A DNA stretch of 64,000 nt. Source: Eretmocerus hayati. Its lineage: Eukaryota; Arthropoda; Insecta; Hymenoptera; Aphelinidae. The stretch spans positions 55,158,954-55,222,953 of the forward strand of contig CM056742.1 in the NCBI GenBank assembly GCA_029851415.1. The letters are read 5' to 3'. Positions 46,525 through 58,500 of the stretch are shown here, piece by piece; position 1 is the first letter of the stretch, and every line of letters begins with the position of its first letter. A program made the position numbers and the translations under genes. The notes under the pieces were generated by a model that saw only the letters and a list, made by a program, of their open reading frames with translations, was not told the origin of the DNA and ran no database searches.

Positions 46525-47314
46525 AATCTTGAGTTTGACAGTTCTTTTAAAAGTCAAAGAAGTGAGTTTGCAGGAAGCTTCGAAATTTCGTTTTCTTGCA
46601 TCTGAATCATGCCGGTATTGGTGAATTCTGGACGTATTTCCTCCGATAAAATTACGTTATTTCAATGAAGAATCTAAGTTCTATGAGACTGATTTTCAAA
46701 AGTCAAAGAAGTGAGCTTGCAGAAAGCTTCCCAATTTTTTTCGAGCCTGAATTTGTTAATTTTGAGCGAGCCTTGGGCGTATTTTCCCGGAAAAAATCAG
46801 GTTATTTCAATGAGAAATCTCAAGTTTCATAGGACTCATTTTCAAAAGTCAATAAAGTGAGCTTAAAGGGAGCTTTACAATTTTTTGAACTTGGATTGTT
46901 TTGATTTCGAGTGGGGGATTTGTGCGTATTTTCTCGGATGAAAATCACGCTATTTCAATAAGGAATCTCGAGTTTTATGGGACTGATTTCCAAAGGTTGA
47001 AAGAGTGAGCTTGCAGAGAGCTTCACAAACTTTTGAACTTGGATCGTGCTCATTCTGTGTGAGTTTTGGGCGTATTCTCCCAGATAAAATCACGTTATTC
47101 CAATAAAAAATCTCAAGTTTCATAGGACTGATTTTCGAAAGTCAATGAAGTGAGCTTGCAGGAAGCTTCACAATTTTTTTTGAATCTAAATTGTGCTCAT
47201 TTTTCAGTGAGTTTCGGGCGTATTCTCTCGAATGAAATGACGTTTTTTCAATAAAGATCTCGAGTTGTATAGGACTGATCTTGAGAAGTCAAAAAAAGGG
47301 CTCGCAGGGAGTTC

Positions 47315-47931
47315 TGCGTTTGATATTAAAGTGAACAAAGACAGGATATGGTAAAGATTTCCGGCCTCACGATTCGCACAAGATTCCATTGGCTCAGATT
47401 CCATACACCTCATTGAAATATCATTTCGTCGTCATACATAGCTCCCTTGTCCCACAACGAGACCATCGATACATTTTTTTTCACGCTCTGGGACGAGCCG
47501 AGCTGAGTGGCGCCGAGGAAAAGCAATAAAAGCAAACCCGCCAATACATTCAAACCCATTGATAGAGTCGCGTATTCCTCCGAAACGCGAGCACGTGCGT
47601 CCCACCGTGGTCATACCGCATCAGTCGAGCGATAGCCGATCAAAAAGAAAGTCACACTTTCGAGCCGCTCAAGCAATAGCCGATCCCCGCAATTAGTGCA
47701 ATTCGCGAGTGACGTGCAGGCAACGATTGTTCGCGGTTTGCTTCCCACGCGCTATTCCGATTACATCCAACTGCAGACGACAAATATCATCGAAGGCTGT
47801 TCGCTGCTGAATCCAGAGACAGCAGCTCAAAACGGGTGATATTCACGATTTCTGACCTTGAACTATCCCAAATAGTTTAAGTGCGCTAATCTGGTAGGAC
47901 TCTTCGTTGGAATTGCTCGAGTGTCAACGCA
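47315..47931. repeat. Satellite B core, copy 14
   Basis: Left-half type 1, no 11-bp insert, TTCGTTGGAATTGCTCG right end. A return to the subfamily found at the left of the array (copies 1 and 3). Confidence 0.85.
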
Positions 47932-50029
47932 AATCTTTAGTTTGAAGGTTTTATCAAAAGTCAAAGTAGTGAGCTTGCAGGGAGCTTCGAAATTTTCTTC
48001 TTTTGGATCTGAATCGTGCCGGTTGATGGTGAGTTTTGGGCGTATTTTCTCGGATAGAATGACGTCATTTCAAATAAAAAATCTCGAGTTTCATGGTACT
48101 GATTTTCGAAGGTTGAAAAGTCGAGCTTGCAGAAAGCTTCACAATCTTTCGAACTCGAATCGTGCCAATTCTGAGTGAGTTTTGGTCGTATTTCCCCGGA
48201 AATATCAGGTTATTTCAATGAGAAATCTCAAGTTTCATAGAACTCATTTTCAAAAGTCACTAAAGTGAGCATGCAGGAAGCTTCACAATTTCCTGAACTT
48301 GGATTGTGCTAATTCCGAGTGAGTTTTGGGCGTATTTTCTCGGATAAAATTATGTCATTCCAATAGAAAATCTCGAGTTTTACAGGACTGGTTTTTAAAA
48401 GTCAAAGAAGTGAGCTTGCAGATAGCTTAGCAATTTCTTTTGAACCTGGATTGTGCTAAATTTCGAGTGAGTTTTGGGCATATTTCTCCGGTTATAATCA
48501 CGTTATATTAATAAGAAATCTCAAGTTTTATAGGACTGATTTTCAAAGGTCAAAAAAGTGAGCTCGCAGAAAGCTCCACAATTTCTCGAACTCGAATTGT
48601 GCTAATTTTGAGTGAGTTTTGGGCCTATTTTCCCGGAAATAATCAGGTTATTTCAATGTGAAATCCCAAGTTTCATAGGACTCATTTTCTGAGGTCAATA
48701 AAATGAGCTTGCAGGAGGCTTCACAATTTTTTGAACTTGGATTGTGCTAATAATGTGTGAGTTTTGGGCGTATTCCTTCGGATGAAATCACGTTATGTCA
48801 ATAAAAAAACTCGAATTTCATAGGACTGATTTTCAGAAGTCAGAAGAGAGCTTGCAGGAAGCTTCACATTCTTTTCTGAACCTGAGTTGTGCTCATTTTG
48901 AGTGTGTTTTGGGCGTATTTTCTCGAATGAAATTACGTTACTTCAATAAAAATCTCGAGTTGTATAGGACTGATCTTTAAAAGTCAAAAAAGTGAGCTTG
49001 CAGGAAGATTCACAATTTTTCTGAACCTGAATTGTGCTGATTTTGAGCGAGTCTTGGGCGTATTTTCTCGGAAAAAATCACGTTATTCCAACGAGAAATC
49101 TCAAGTTTCATAGGACTCATTTTCAAAAGTCAATAAAGTGAGCTTGCAGGAAGCTTCTTAATTTTCTGAACTTGGATTGTGCTGATTTCGAGTGGGTTTT
49201 GGGCGTATTTTCCCAGATAAAATCACGTCAATTCAATAAAAAATCTCAAGTTTCATAGGACTGATTTTCGAAAGTCAATAAAGTGAGCTTGCAGGAAGCT
49301 TCACAATTTCCTCAACTTGGATCGTGCTTATTCTGAGTGAGTTTTGGGCGTATTCTCTCGGATGAAATCACGTTATTTCAATGAAAAATCTCGAGTTAAA
49401 TAGGACTGATCTTTAAAAGTCAGAAGAGTGAGCTTGCAGAAAGCTTCACAATTCTTTTGAACCTGAACTGTGCTAATTTTGAGTGAGTTTTGGGCGTATT
49501 TTCTCGGATGAAATCAGGTTATTCCAATGAGAAATCTCAAGTTTCATAGGACTGATTTTCGAAAGTCAATGAAGTGAGCTTGCAGGAAGCTTCACAATTT
49601 TCTGAACTTGGATCGTGCTAATTCTGAGTGAGTTTTGGGCGTATTCTCTCGGATGAGATCACGTTATTTCAATGAAAAATCTCGAGTTAGATAGGACTGA
49701 TCTTTGAAAGTCAGAAGAGTGAGCTTGCAGAAAGCTTCACAATTCTTTTGAACCTGAACTGTGCCAATTTTGAGTGAGTTTTGGGCGTATTTTCTCGAAT
49801 AAAATTACGTTATTCCAATAAGAAATCTGAAGTTTCATAGGACTGATTATCAGAAGTCAAAGAAGTGAGCTTGCAGAAAGCTTCACAATTTTTTTTGAAT
49901 CTAAATTGTGCTAATTTTTCAGTGAGTTTCGGGCGTATTTCCTCGAATGAAATTACGTTTTTTCAATAAAGATCTCGAGTTGTATAGGACTGATCTTGAG
50001 AAGTCAAGAAAGGAGTTCGCAGGGAGTTC

Positions 50030-50647
50030 TGCGTTTGATATTAAAGTGAACAAAGACAGGATATAGTAAAGATTTCCGGCGTCACGATTCGCACAAGATC
50101 CCATTGGCTCAGATTCCATACACCTCATTGAAATATCATTCCGTCGTTATACATAGCTCCCTTGTCCCACAACGAGACCAACGATACATTTTCTTTTCAC
50201 ACTCTGGGACGAGCCGAGCTGAGTGGCGCCGAGGAATAGCAATAAAAGCAAACCCGCCAATACATTCAAACCCATTGTTCGAGTCGCTTATTCCTCCAAA
50301 ACGCGAGCACGTGCGTCCCACCGCGGTCATACCGCATCAGTCGAGCGATAGCCGATCAACAAGAAAGTCACACTTTCGAATCGCTCAAGCAATAGCCGAT
50401 CCCCGCAAATAGTGCAATTCGCGAGTGACGTGCAGGCAACGATTGTTCGCGGTTTGCTTCCCACGCGCTATTCCGATTACATCCAACTGCAGACGACAAA
50501 TATCATCGAAGGCTGTTCGCTGCTGAATCCAGAGACAGCAGCTCAAAACGGATGATATTCACGATTTCTAATCTTGAATTATCCCAAATAGTTCAAGTGC
50601 GCTGATCTGGTTGGACTCTCCGTGGGGATTGCTCGAGTGTCAACGCA
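50030..50647. repeat. Satellite B core, copy 15
   Basis: Left-half type 1, no 11-bp insert; closely similar to copy 14 but with an extra base in the T-rich stretch that shifts the shared minus-strand frame, and CTCCGTGGGGATTGCTCGAG at the right end. Confidence 0.85.
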
Positions 50648-52159
50648 AATCTTTAGTTTGAAGGTATTTTCAAAAGTCAAAGTAGTGAGCTTGCAGGGAG
50701 CTTCGAAATTTCGTTTCTTTGGATCAGAATCGTGCCGGTTATTGGTGAGTTTTGGGCGTATTTTCTCGGATAGAATGACGTCATTTCAATAAAAAATCTC
50801 GAGTTTCATGGTACTGATTTTCGAAGGTTGAAAAGTCGAGCTTGCAGAAAGCTTCACAATCTTTTGAACTTGAATCGTGCCAATTCTGAGTGAGTTTTGG
50901 GCGTATTTCCCCGGAAAAATCAGGTTATTTCAATGAGAAATCTCAAGTTTCATAGGACTCATTTTCAAAAGTCACTAAAGTGAGCATGCAGGAAGCTTCA
51001 CAATTTTCTGAACTTGGATTGTGCTAATTCCGAGTGAGTTTTGGGCGTATTTTTTCGGTTAAAATTATGTCATTCCAATAGAAAATCTCGAGTTCTACAG
51101 GACTGGTTTTTAAAAGTCAAAGAAGTGAGCTTGCAGATAGCTTAACAATTTCTTTTGAACCTGAATTGTGCTAAATTTCGAGTGAGTTCTGGGCGTATTT
51201 CTCCGGTTATAATCACGTTATATTAATAAGAAATCTCAAAATTTATAGGACTGATTTTCAAAGGTCAAAAAAGTGAGCTCGCAGAAAGCTCCACAATTTT
51301 TCGAACTCGAATTGTGCTAATTTTGAGTGAGTTTTGGGCCTATTTTCCCGGAAAAAATCAGGTTATTTCAATGTGAAATCCCAAGTTTCATAGGACTCAT
51401 TTTCTGAAGTCAATAAAATGAGCTTGCAGGAAGCTTCACAATTTTCTGAACTTGGATTGTGCTAATAATTAGTGAGTTTTGGGCGTATTCCCTCGGATGA
51501 AATCACGTTATGTCAATAAAAGAACTCGAATTTCATAAGACTGATTTTCAGAAGGCAAAAGAGAGCTTGCAGGAAGCTTCACATTCTTTTCTGAACCTGA
51601 GTTGTGCTCATTTTGAGTGTGTTTTGGGCGTGTTTTCTCGGATGAAATCAGGTGAATCCAATGAGAAATCTCAAGTTTCATAGGACTCATTTTCAAAAGT
51701 CAATAAAGTGAGCTTGCAGGAAGCTTCACAATTTTTTGAACTTGGATTGTGCTGATTTCGAGTGGGTTTTGGGCGTTTTACCTTGGATGAAATCACGTTA
51801 TTCCAATAAAAAATCTCGAGTATTATGGGACTTATTCCCAAAGGTTGAAAAAGTGAGCTTGCAGAGAGCTTCACAAACTTTTGAACTTGAGTCGTGCTCA
51901 TTCTGTGTGAGTTTTGGGCGTATTGTCCAGATAAAATCACGTTATTTCAATAAAAAATCTCAAGTTTCATAGGACTGATTTTCGAAAGTCAATGAAGTGA
52001 GCTTGCAGGAAGCTTCACAATTCTCTGAACTTGGATCGTGCTAATTCTGAGTGAGTTTTGGGCGTATTCTCTCGGATAAAATCACGTTATTTCAATAAAC
52101 AATCTCGAGTTGTATAGGACTGATCTTGAGAAGTCAAAAAAGGAGCTCGCAGGGAGTTC

Positions 52160-52517
52160 TGCGTTTGATATTAAAGTGAACAAAGACAGGATATAGTAAA
52201 GATTTCCGGCCTCACGATTCGCACAAGATTCCATTGGCTCAAATTTCATACACCTCATTGAAATATCATTTCGTCGTCATACATAGCTCCCTTGTCCCAC
52301 AACGAGACCATCAATACATTTTTTTTCACACTCTGAGACGAGCCGAGCTGAGTGGCGCCGAGGGAAAGCAATAAAAGCAAACCCGCCAATACATTCAAAC
52401 CCATTGATAGAGTCGCTTATTCCTCCAAAACGCGAGCTTGTGCGTCCCACCGCGGTCATACCGCATCAGTCAAGCGATAGCCGATCAACAAGAAAGTCAC
52501 ACTTTCGAGCCGCTCAA
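52160..52517. repeat. Satellite B core, copy 16 (truncated at junction)
   Basis: Left-half type 1. Only the first 358 bp are present; after TTTCGAGCCGCTCAA the sequence becomes satellite C instead of continuing GCAATAGCCGATCC. This marks the exact switch between two unrelated satellites. Confidence 0.92.
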
Positions 52518-55500
52518 ACGGGAAAAAATGGAAGAGCAACAGGACAAGAACGGACCAGATCTCACGGGCCGGAACGGGCGTGCTTGACTGAGTATTTCTT
52601 GCGAAACGGAAGAAAAAGGACGAGCGCACGGACAAAAAGAGACCACATCTGACGGACCGAAACGGGTGGGCTGGGATGGGTGATTGCGGCTCAACGGGAA
52701 ACAACGGACGAGCGCACGGATAAAAACGGACCAGATCTCACGGGCCGAGACAAGCGTGCTTAGTGGAGGATTTCTCGCAAAACGGGAAAGACGGACGAGC
52801 TGTCGGACTAACACGGACCAGATCCCACGGGCCGAAACGGGCGTGCTTGACTGAGTGACCCCTGCAAAACGGAATAAACCTACGAGAGCACGGACGAAGA
52901 AGGACCAAATCTCACGGGCCGAAACGGGCGTGCTCAACTGAGGATTCCTTGCAGAACGGAAATAATTGGACGAGCGCACGGACTTAAACGGACCAGATAT
53001 CACGGGCCGAGACGGGCGTGCTCAACTGAGGATATCTTGCAGAACGGAAGAAAATGGACGGGCGCACGGACAAATCGGACCAGATCTAACGGGCCGAAAC
53101 CGGCGTGCTTAACTGAGGATTTCTTGCGAAACGGAAAAAAACGGACGAGCGCTCGGACAGAAACGAAGAGAATCTCACGGACCGAAACGGGCGTGCTAAA
53201 CTGAGGATTTCTTGCAAAACGGAAAAAACCTACGAGCGCATGGACAAAGAAGGCCCAGATCTCACGGGCCGAAACGGGCGTGCTCAACTGAGGATTTCTT
53301 GCAGAACGATAATGGACGGACGAGCGCACGGACTAAACTGGACCAGATCTCACGGTCCGAAACGGGCGTGCTTTACTGAGAATTTCTTGCAAAACGGGAA
53401 GGAACGGACGAGCTGTCGGACGAAAACGGACCAGATCCCACGGGCCGAACCGGGCGTGCTTGACTGGGTATTTCTTGCAAAACGGAAGAAAAAGGACGAG
53501 CGCACGGACCAAAAGAGACCACATCTGACGGACCGAAACGGGTGGGCTGGAGTGGGTGATTGCGGCTAAACGGAAAACAACGGACGAGCGCACGGACAAA
53601 GAAGGACCAGATCTCACGGGCCGAAACGGGCGTGCTTAACTGAGGACTTCTTGCAAAACGGAAGGAAAAGGACGAGCGCACGGACAAAAAAAGACCACAT
53701 CTGACGGACCGAATTGGGTGGGCTGGAGAGGGTGATTGCGGCTAAACGGAAAGGAATGGAAGAGCAACAGGACAAGAACGGACCAGATCTCACGGGCCGG
53801 ACGGGCGTGCTCAACTGAGGATTTCTCGCAAAACGGGAGAAAAAGTACGAGCGCACGGACAGAATTGGACCTTATCTCACAGTCGGAACGGGTGGGCTGG
53901 AGAGGGTGATTGCGGCTGAATGGAAAACGACGGACGAGCACACGGAAAGAAACGGACCAGATCTCATGGGCTGAAACGCGCGTGCTTGACTGAGTATTCC
54001 CTGCAAAATGGGAAAAACCTACGAGCGCACGGACAAAGAAGGACCAGATCTCACGGGCCGAAACGGGCATGCTCAACTGAGGATTTCTTGCGAAACGGGA
54101 GAAAACGGACGAGCTGTCGGACAAAAACGGACCAGATCCCACGGACCGAAACGGGCGTGCTTGACTGAGGGTTTCTCGCAAAACGGAAGAGACGGAAGAG
54201 CTGTCGGACTAACACCGACCAGATCCGACGGGCCGAAACGGGCGTGCTTGACTGAGTATCCCCTGCAAAACGGGAAAAACCTACGGGCGCACGGACAAAG
54301 AAGGACCAGATCTCACGGTCCGAAACGGGCGTGCTCAATTGAGGATTTCTTGCAGAACGCAAATGAATGGACGAGCGCACGGACTAAAATGGACCAGATC
54401 GCACGGGCCGAAACAGGCGTGCTTAACTGAGGATTTCTCGCGAAACGGAAAAGACGGACGATCTGTCGGGCTAACAGGGACCAGATCCCACGGGCCGAAA
54501 CGGGCGTGCTTGACTGAGTATTTCTTGCAGAACGGAAGAAAAAGTACGAGCGCACTGACAAAATTGGACCTTATCTCACGGACCGAAACGGGTGGGCTGG
54601 AGAGGGTGATTGCGGCTAAACGGAAAACAACGGACGAGCACACGGACATAAACGGACCAGATCACACGGGCTGAAACGCGCGTGCTTGACTGAGTCTTCC
54701 CTGCAAAACGGAAAAAACCTACGAGCGCACGGACGAAGAAGGACCAGATCTCACGGTCCGGAACGGGCGTGCTTTACTGAGGATTTCTTGCAGAATGGAA
54801 AAGAATGGACGAGCGCACGGACAAAGAAAGACCACATCTGACGGACCGATACGGGTGGGCTGGAGAGGGTGATTGCGGCTGAACGGAAAACAACGGACGA
54901 GCGCACGGACATAATGGACCAGATCTCATGGACCGAAACGGGCGTGCTCAACTGAGTATTCCCTGCAAAACGGAAGAAAACGGACGAGCGCACGGATTAA
55001 AACGGACCAGATCTCACGGGCCGAAACGGGCGTGCTTAACTGAGGATTTCTCGCAAAACGGAAAAGACGAACGATTTGTCGGACAAAAACGGACCACATC
55101 TCATGGACCGAAACGGGCGTGCTTGACTGAGTATTTCTTGCAAAACGGAAGGAAAAGTACGAGCGGACGGACAAAATTGGACCAGATCTGACGGGCCGAA
55201 ACGGGCGTGCTCAACCGAGGATTTCTTGCAGAATGGAGAAGAATGGACGAGCGCACGGACTAAGATGGACCAGATCTCACGGTCCGGAACGGGCGTGCTT
55301 AACTGATTATTCCCTGCGAGACGGGAAAAAACGGACGAGCGCACGGAAAAAAACGGACCAGATCTCACAATCCGATACGGGCGTGCTTGACTGAGTATTT
55401 CCTGCAAAACGGAAAAGAACGGACGAGCGCACGGACAAGAACGGACCAGATCTCGTGGGCCGAAACGGGCGTGCTCAACCGAGGATTTCTTGCAGAATGG

Positions 55501-58500
55501 AGAAGAATGGACGAGCGCACGGACAAAAAACGACCGCATCTGACGGACCGATACGGGTGGGCTGGAGAGGGTGATTGCGGCTAAACGGAAAACAACGGAC
55601 GAGCGCACGGACAAAATTGGACCAGATCTCACGGGCCGAAACGGGCGTGCTCAACCGAGGATTTCTTGCAGAATGGAGAAGAATGGACGAGCGCACGGAC
55701 TAAGATGGACCAGATCTCACGGTCCGGAACGGGCGTGCTTAACTGATTATTCCCTGCAAGACGGGAAAAAACGGACGAGCGCACGGAAAAAAACGGACCA
55801 GATCTCACAATCCGATACGGGCGTGCTCGACTGAGTATCTCTTGCAAAACGGGAAGAAAAGTACGAGCACACGGACGAAATTGGACCAGATCTCACGGGC
55901 CGAAACGGGCGTGCTCAACCGAGGATTTCTTGCAGAATGGAGAAGAATGGACGAGCGCACGGACAAAAGGAGACCACAGCTGACGGACTGAAACGGGTGG
56001 GCCGGAGAGGGTGATTGCGGCTAAACGGAAAACAACGGACGAGCACACGGACAAAAACGGACCAGATCCCACGGGCTGAAACGCGCGTGCTTGACTGATT
56101 ATTCCCTGCAAAACGGAAAAAACCTACGAGCGCACGGACAAGAAGGACCAGATCTCACGGGCCGAAACGGGCGTGCTCAACTGAGGATTCCTTGCAGAAC
56201 GGAAATAGATGGACGAGCGCACGGACTAAGATGGACCAGATCTCACGGTCCGGGACGGGCGTGCTTAACTGATTATTCCCTGCAAGACGGGAAAAAACGG
56301 ACGAGCGCACAGAAAAAAACGGACCAGATCTCACAAACCGATACGGGCGTGCTTGACTGAGTATTTCCTGCAAAACGGAAAAAAACGGACGAGCGCACGG
56401 ACAAGAACGGACCAGATCTCACGGGCCGAAACGGGCGTGCTCAACCGAGGATTTCTTGCAGAATGGAGAAGAATGGACGAGCGCACGGACAAAAAAAGAC
56501 CGCATCTGACGGACCGATACGGGTGGGCTGGAGAGGGTGATTGCGGCTAAACGGAAAACAACGGACGAGCGCACGGACATAATGGACCAGATCTCATGGA
56601 CCGAAACGGGCGTGCTTGACTGAGTATTTCCTGCAAAACGGAAGAAAACGGACGAACGCACGGATTAGAATGGACCAGATCTCACGGGCCGAAACGGGCG
56701 TGCTTAACTGAGGATTTCTCGCAAAACGGAAAAGACGGACGGTTTGTCGGACAAAAACGGACCATATCTCATGGACCGAAACGGGCGTGCTCGACTGAGT
56801 ATCTCTTGCGAAACGGGAAGAAAAGTACGAGCACACGGATGAAATTGGACCAGATCTCACGGGCCGAAACGGGCGTGCTCAACCGAGGATTTCTTGCAGA
56901 ATGGAGAAGAATGGACGAGCGCACGGACAAAAGAAGACCACAGCTGACGGACTGAAACGGGTGGGCTGGAGAGGGTGATTGCGGCTAAACGGAAAACAAC
57001 GGACGAGCACACGGACAAAAACGGACCAGATCCCACGGGCTGAAACGCGCGTGCTTGACTGATTATTCCCTGCAAAACGGAAAAAACCTACGAGCGCACG
57101 GACAAAGAAGGACCAGATCTCACGGGCCGAAACGGGCGTGCTCAACTGAGGATTCCTTGCAGAACGGAAATAGATGGACGAGCGAACGGACTAAGATGGA
57201 CCAGATCTCACGGTCCGAAACGGGCGTGCTTTACTGAGGATTCCTTGCAAAACGGGAAAAAACGGACGAGCTGTCGGACAAAACCGGACCAGATCCCACG
57301 GACCGAAACGGGCGTGCTTGACTGAGTATCCCCTGCAAAACGGGAAAAACCTACGGGCGCACGGACAAAGGAGGACCAGATCTCACGGGCCGAAACGGGC
57401 GTTTTCAACTGAGGATTTCTTACAGAACGCAAATGAATGGACGAGCGCACGGACTAAAATGGACCAGATCTGACGGGCCGAAACAGGCGTGCTTAACTGA
57501 GGATTTCTTGCAAAACGGGAAAAAAATGGACGACGCACGGACAAGAACGGACCAGATCTCACGGGCCGCAACGGGAAAGCTTAACTGAGGATTCCTGGCT
57601 AAACGGAAAGAAACGGACGAGCGTTCGGACAAAAACGGACCGGATCTCACGGGCCGGAACAGGCGTGCATGACTGAGTATTTCCTGCAAAATGGGAGAAA
57701 ACGGACGACCGTAAGGACAAGAACAGACCAGATCTCACGGGCCGAAACGGGCGTGCTCAACCGAGGATTTCTTGCAGAATGGAGAAGAATGGACGAGCGC
57801 ATGGACAAAAAAAGACCACATCTGACGGACCGATACGGGTGGGCTGGAGAGGGTGATTGCGGCTGAACGGAAAACAACGGACGAGCGCACGGGCATAATG
57901 GACCAGATCACATGGACCGAAACGGGCGTGCTTGACTGAGTATTTCCTGCAAAACGGAAGAAAACGGACGAGCGCACAGATTAAAACGGACCAGACCTCA
58001 CGGGCCGAAACGGGCGTGCTCAACCGAGGATTTCTTGCAGAATGGAGAAGAATGGACGAGCGCACGGACAAATAAGACCACATCTGACGGACCGATACGG
58101 GTGGGCTGGAGAGGGTGATTGCGGCTAAACGAAAAACAACGGACGAGCGCACGGACAAAGAAGGATCAGATATCACGGGCCGAAACGGGCGTGCTTAACT
58201 GAGGACTTCTTGCAAAACGGAAGAAAAAGGACGAGCGCACGGACAAAAAAGACCACATCTGACGGACCGAATTGGGTGGGCTGGAGAGGGTCATTGCGGC
58301 TAAACGGAAAAAAATGGAAGAGCAACAGGACAAAAACGGACCAGATCTCACGGGCCGGAACGGGCGTGCTCAACTGAGGATTTCTTGCAAAACGGAAGAA
58401 AAAGTACGAGCGCACGGACAAAATTGGACCTTATCTCACGGATCGAAACGGGTGGGCTGGAGAGGGTGATTGCGGCTAAACGGGAAACGACGGACGAGCA

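Larger units (their letters stand above)
23790..52517. repeat. Satellite B: ~145-bp monomers with 16 interspersed ~0.62-kb cores
   Basis: A 28.7-kb array. The monomer contains AGCTTGCAGAAAGCTTCACA, TTTTTTGAACTTG, ATTGTGCTAATTTTGAGTGA, GTTTTGGGCGTATTTTC, ATCACGTTATTTCAATAAAA, ATCTCGAGTT and ATAGGACTGATTTTCAAAAG. Successive AGCTTGCAG sites are about 145 bp apart (for example 36,749, 36,894 and 37,040). A short dyad, AGCTT-gcagg-AAGCT, is present in almost every monomer, many with a HindIII site. At 16 places a monomer is interrupted between GCTCGCAGGAAGTT and AATCTTGAGTTT by an unrelated core of 615-630 bp. Frames on either strand follow the repeat and are not genes. The left edge abuts the gypsy remnant; the right edge abuts satellite C within core 16. 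Confidence 0.95.

Noticed and set aside
24328..52459. A 60-codon minus-strand ATG frame found in nearly all satellite B cores.
   Set aside because: Its conservation mirrors recent core duplication. Core subfamilies differ by many amino-acid-changing substitutions and copies 1 and 15 have frameshifts. A dN/dS test well below 1 across subfamilies would be needed to reopen this.
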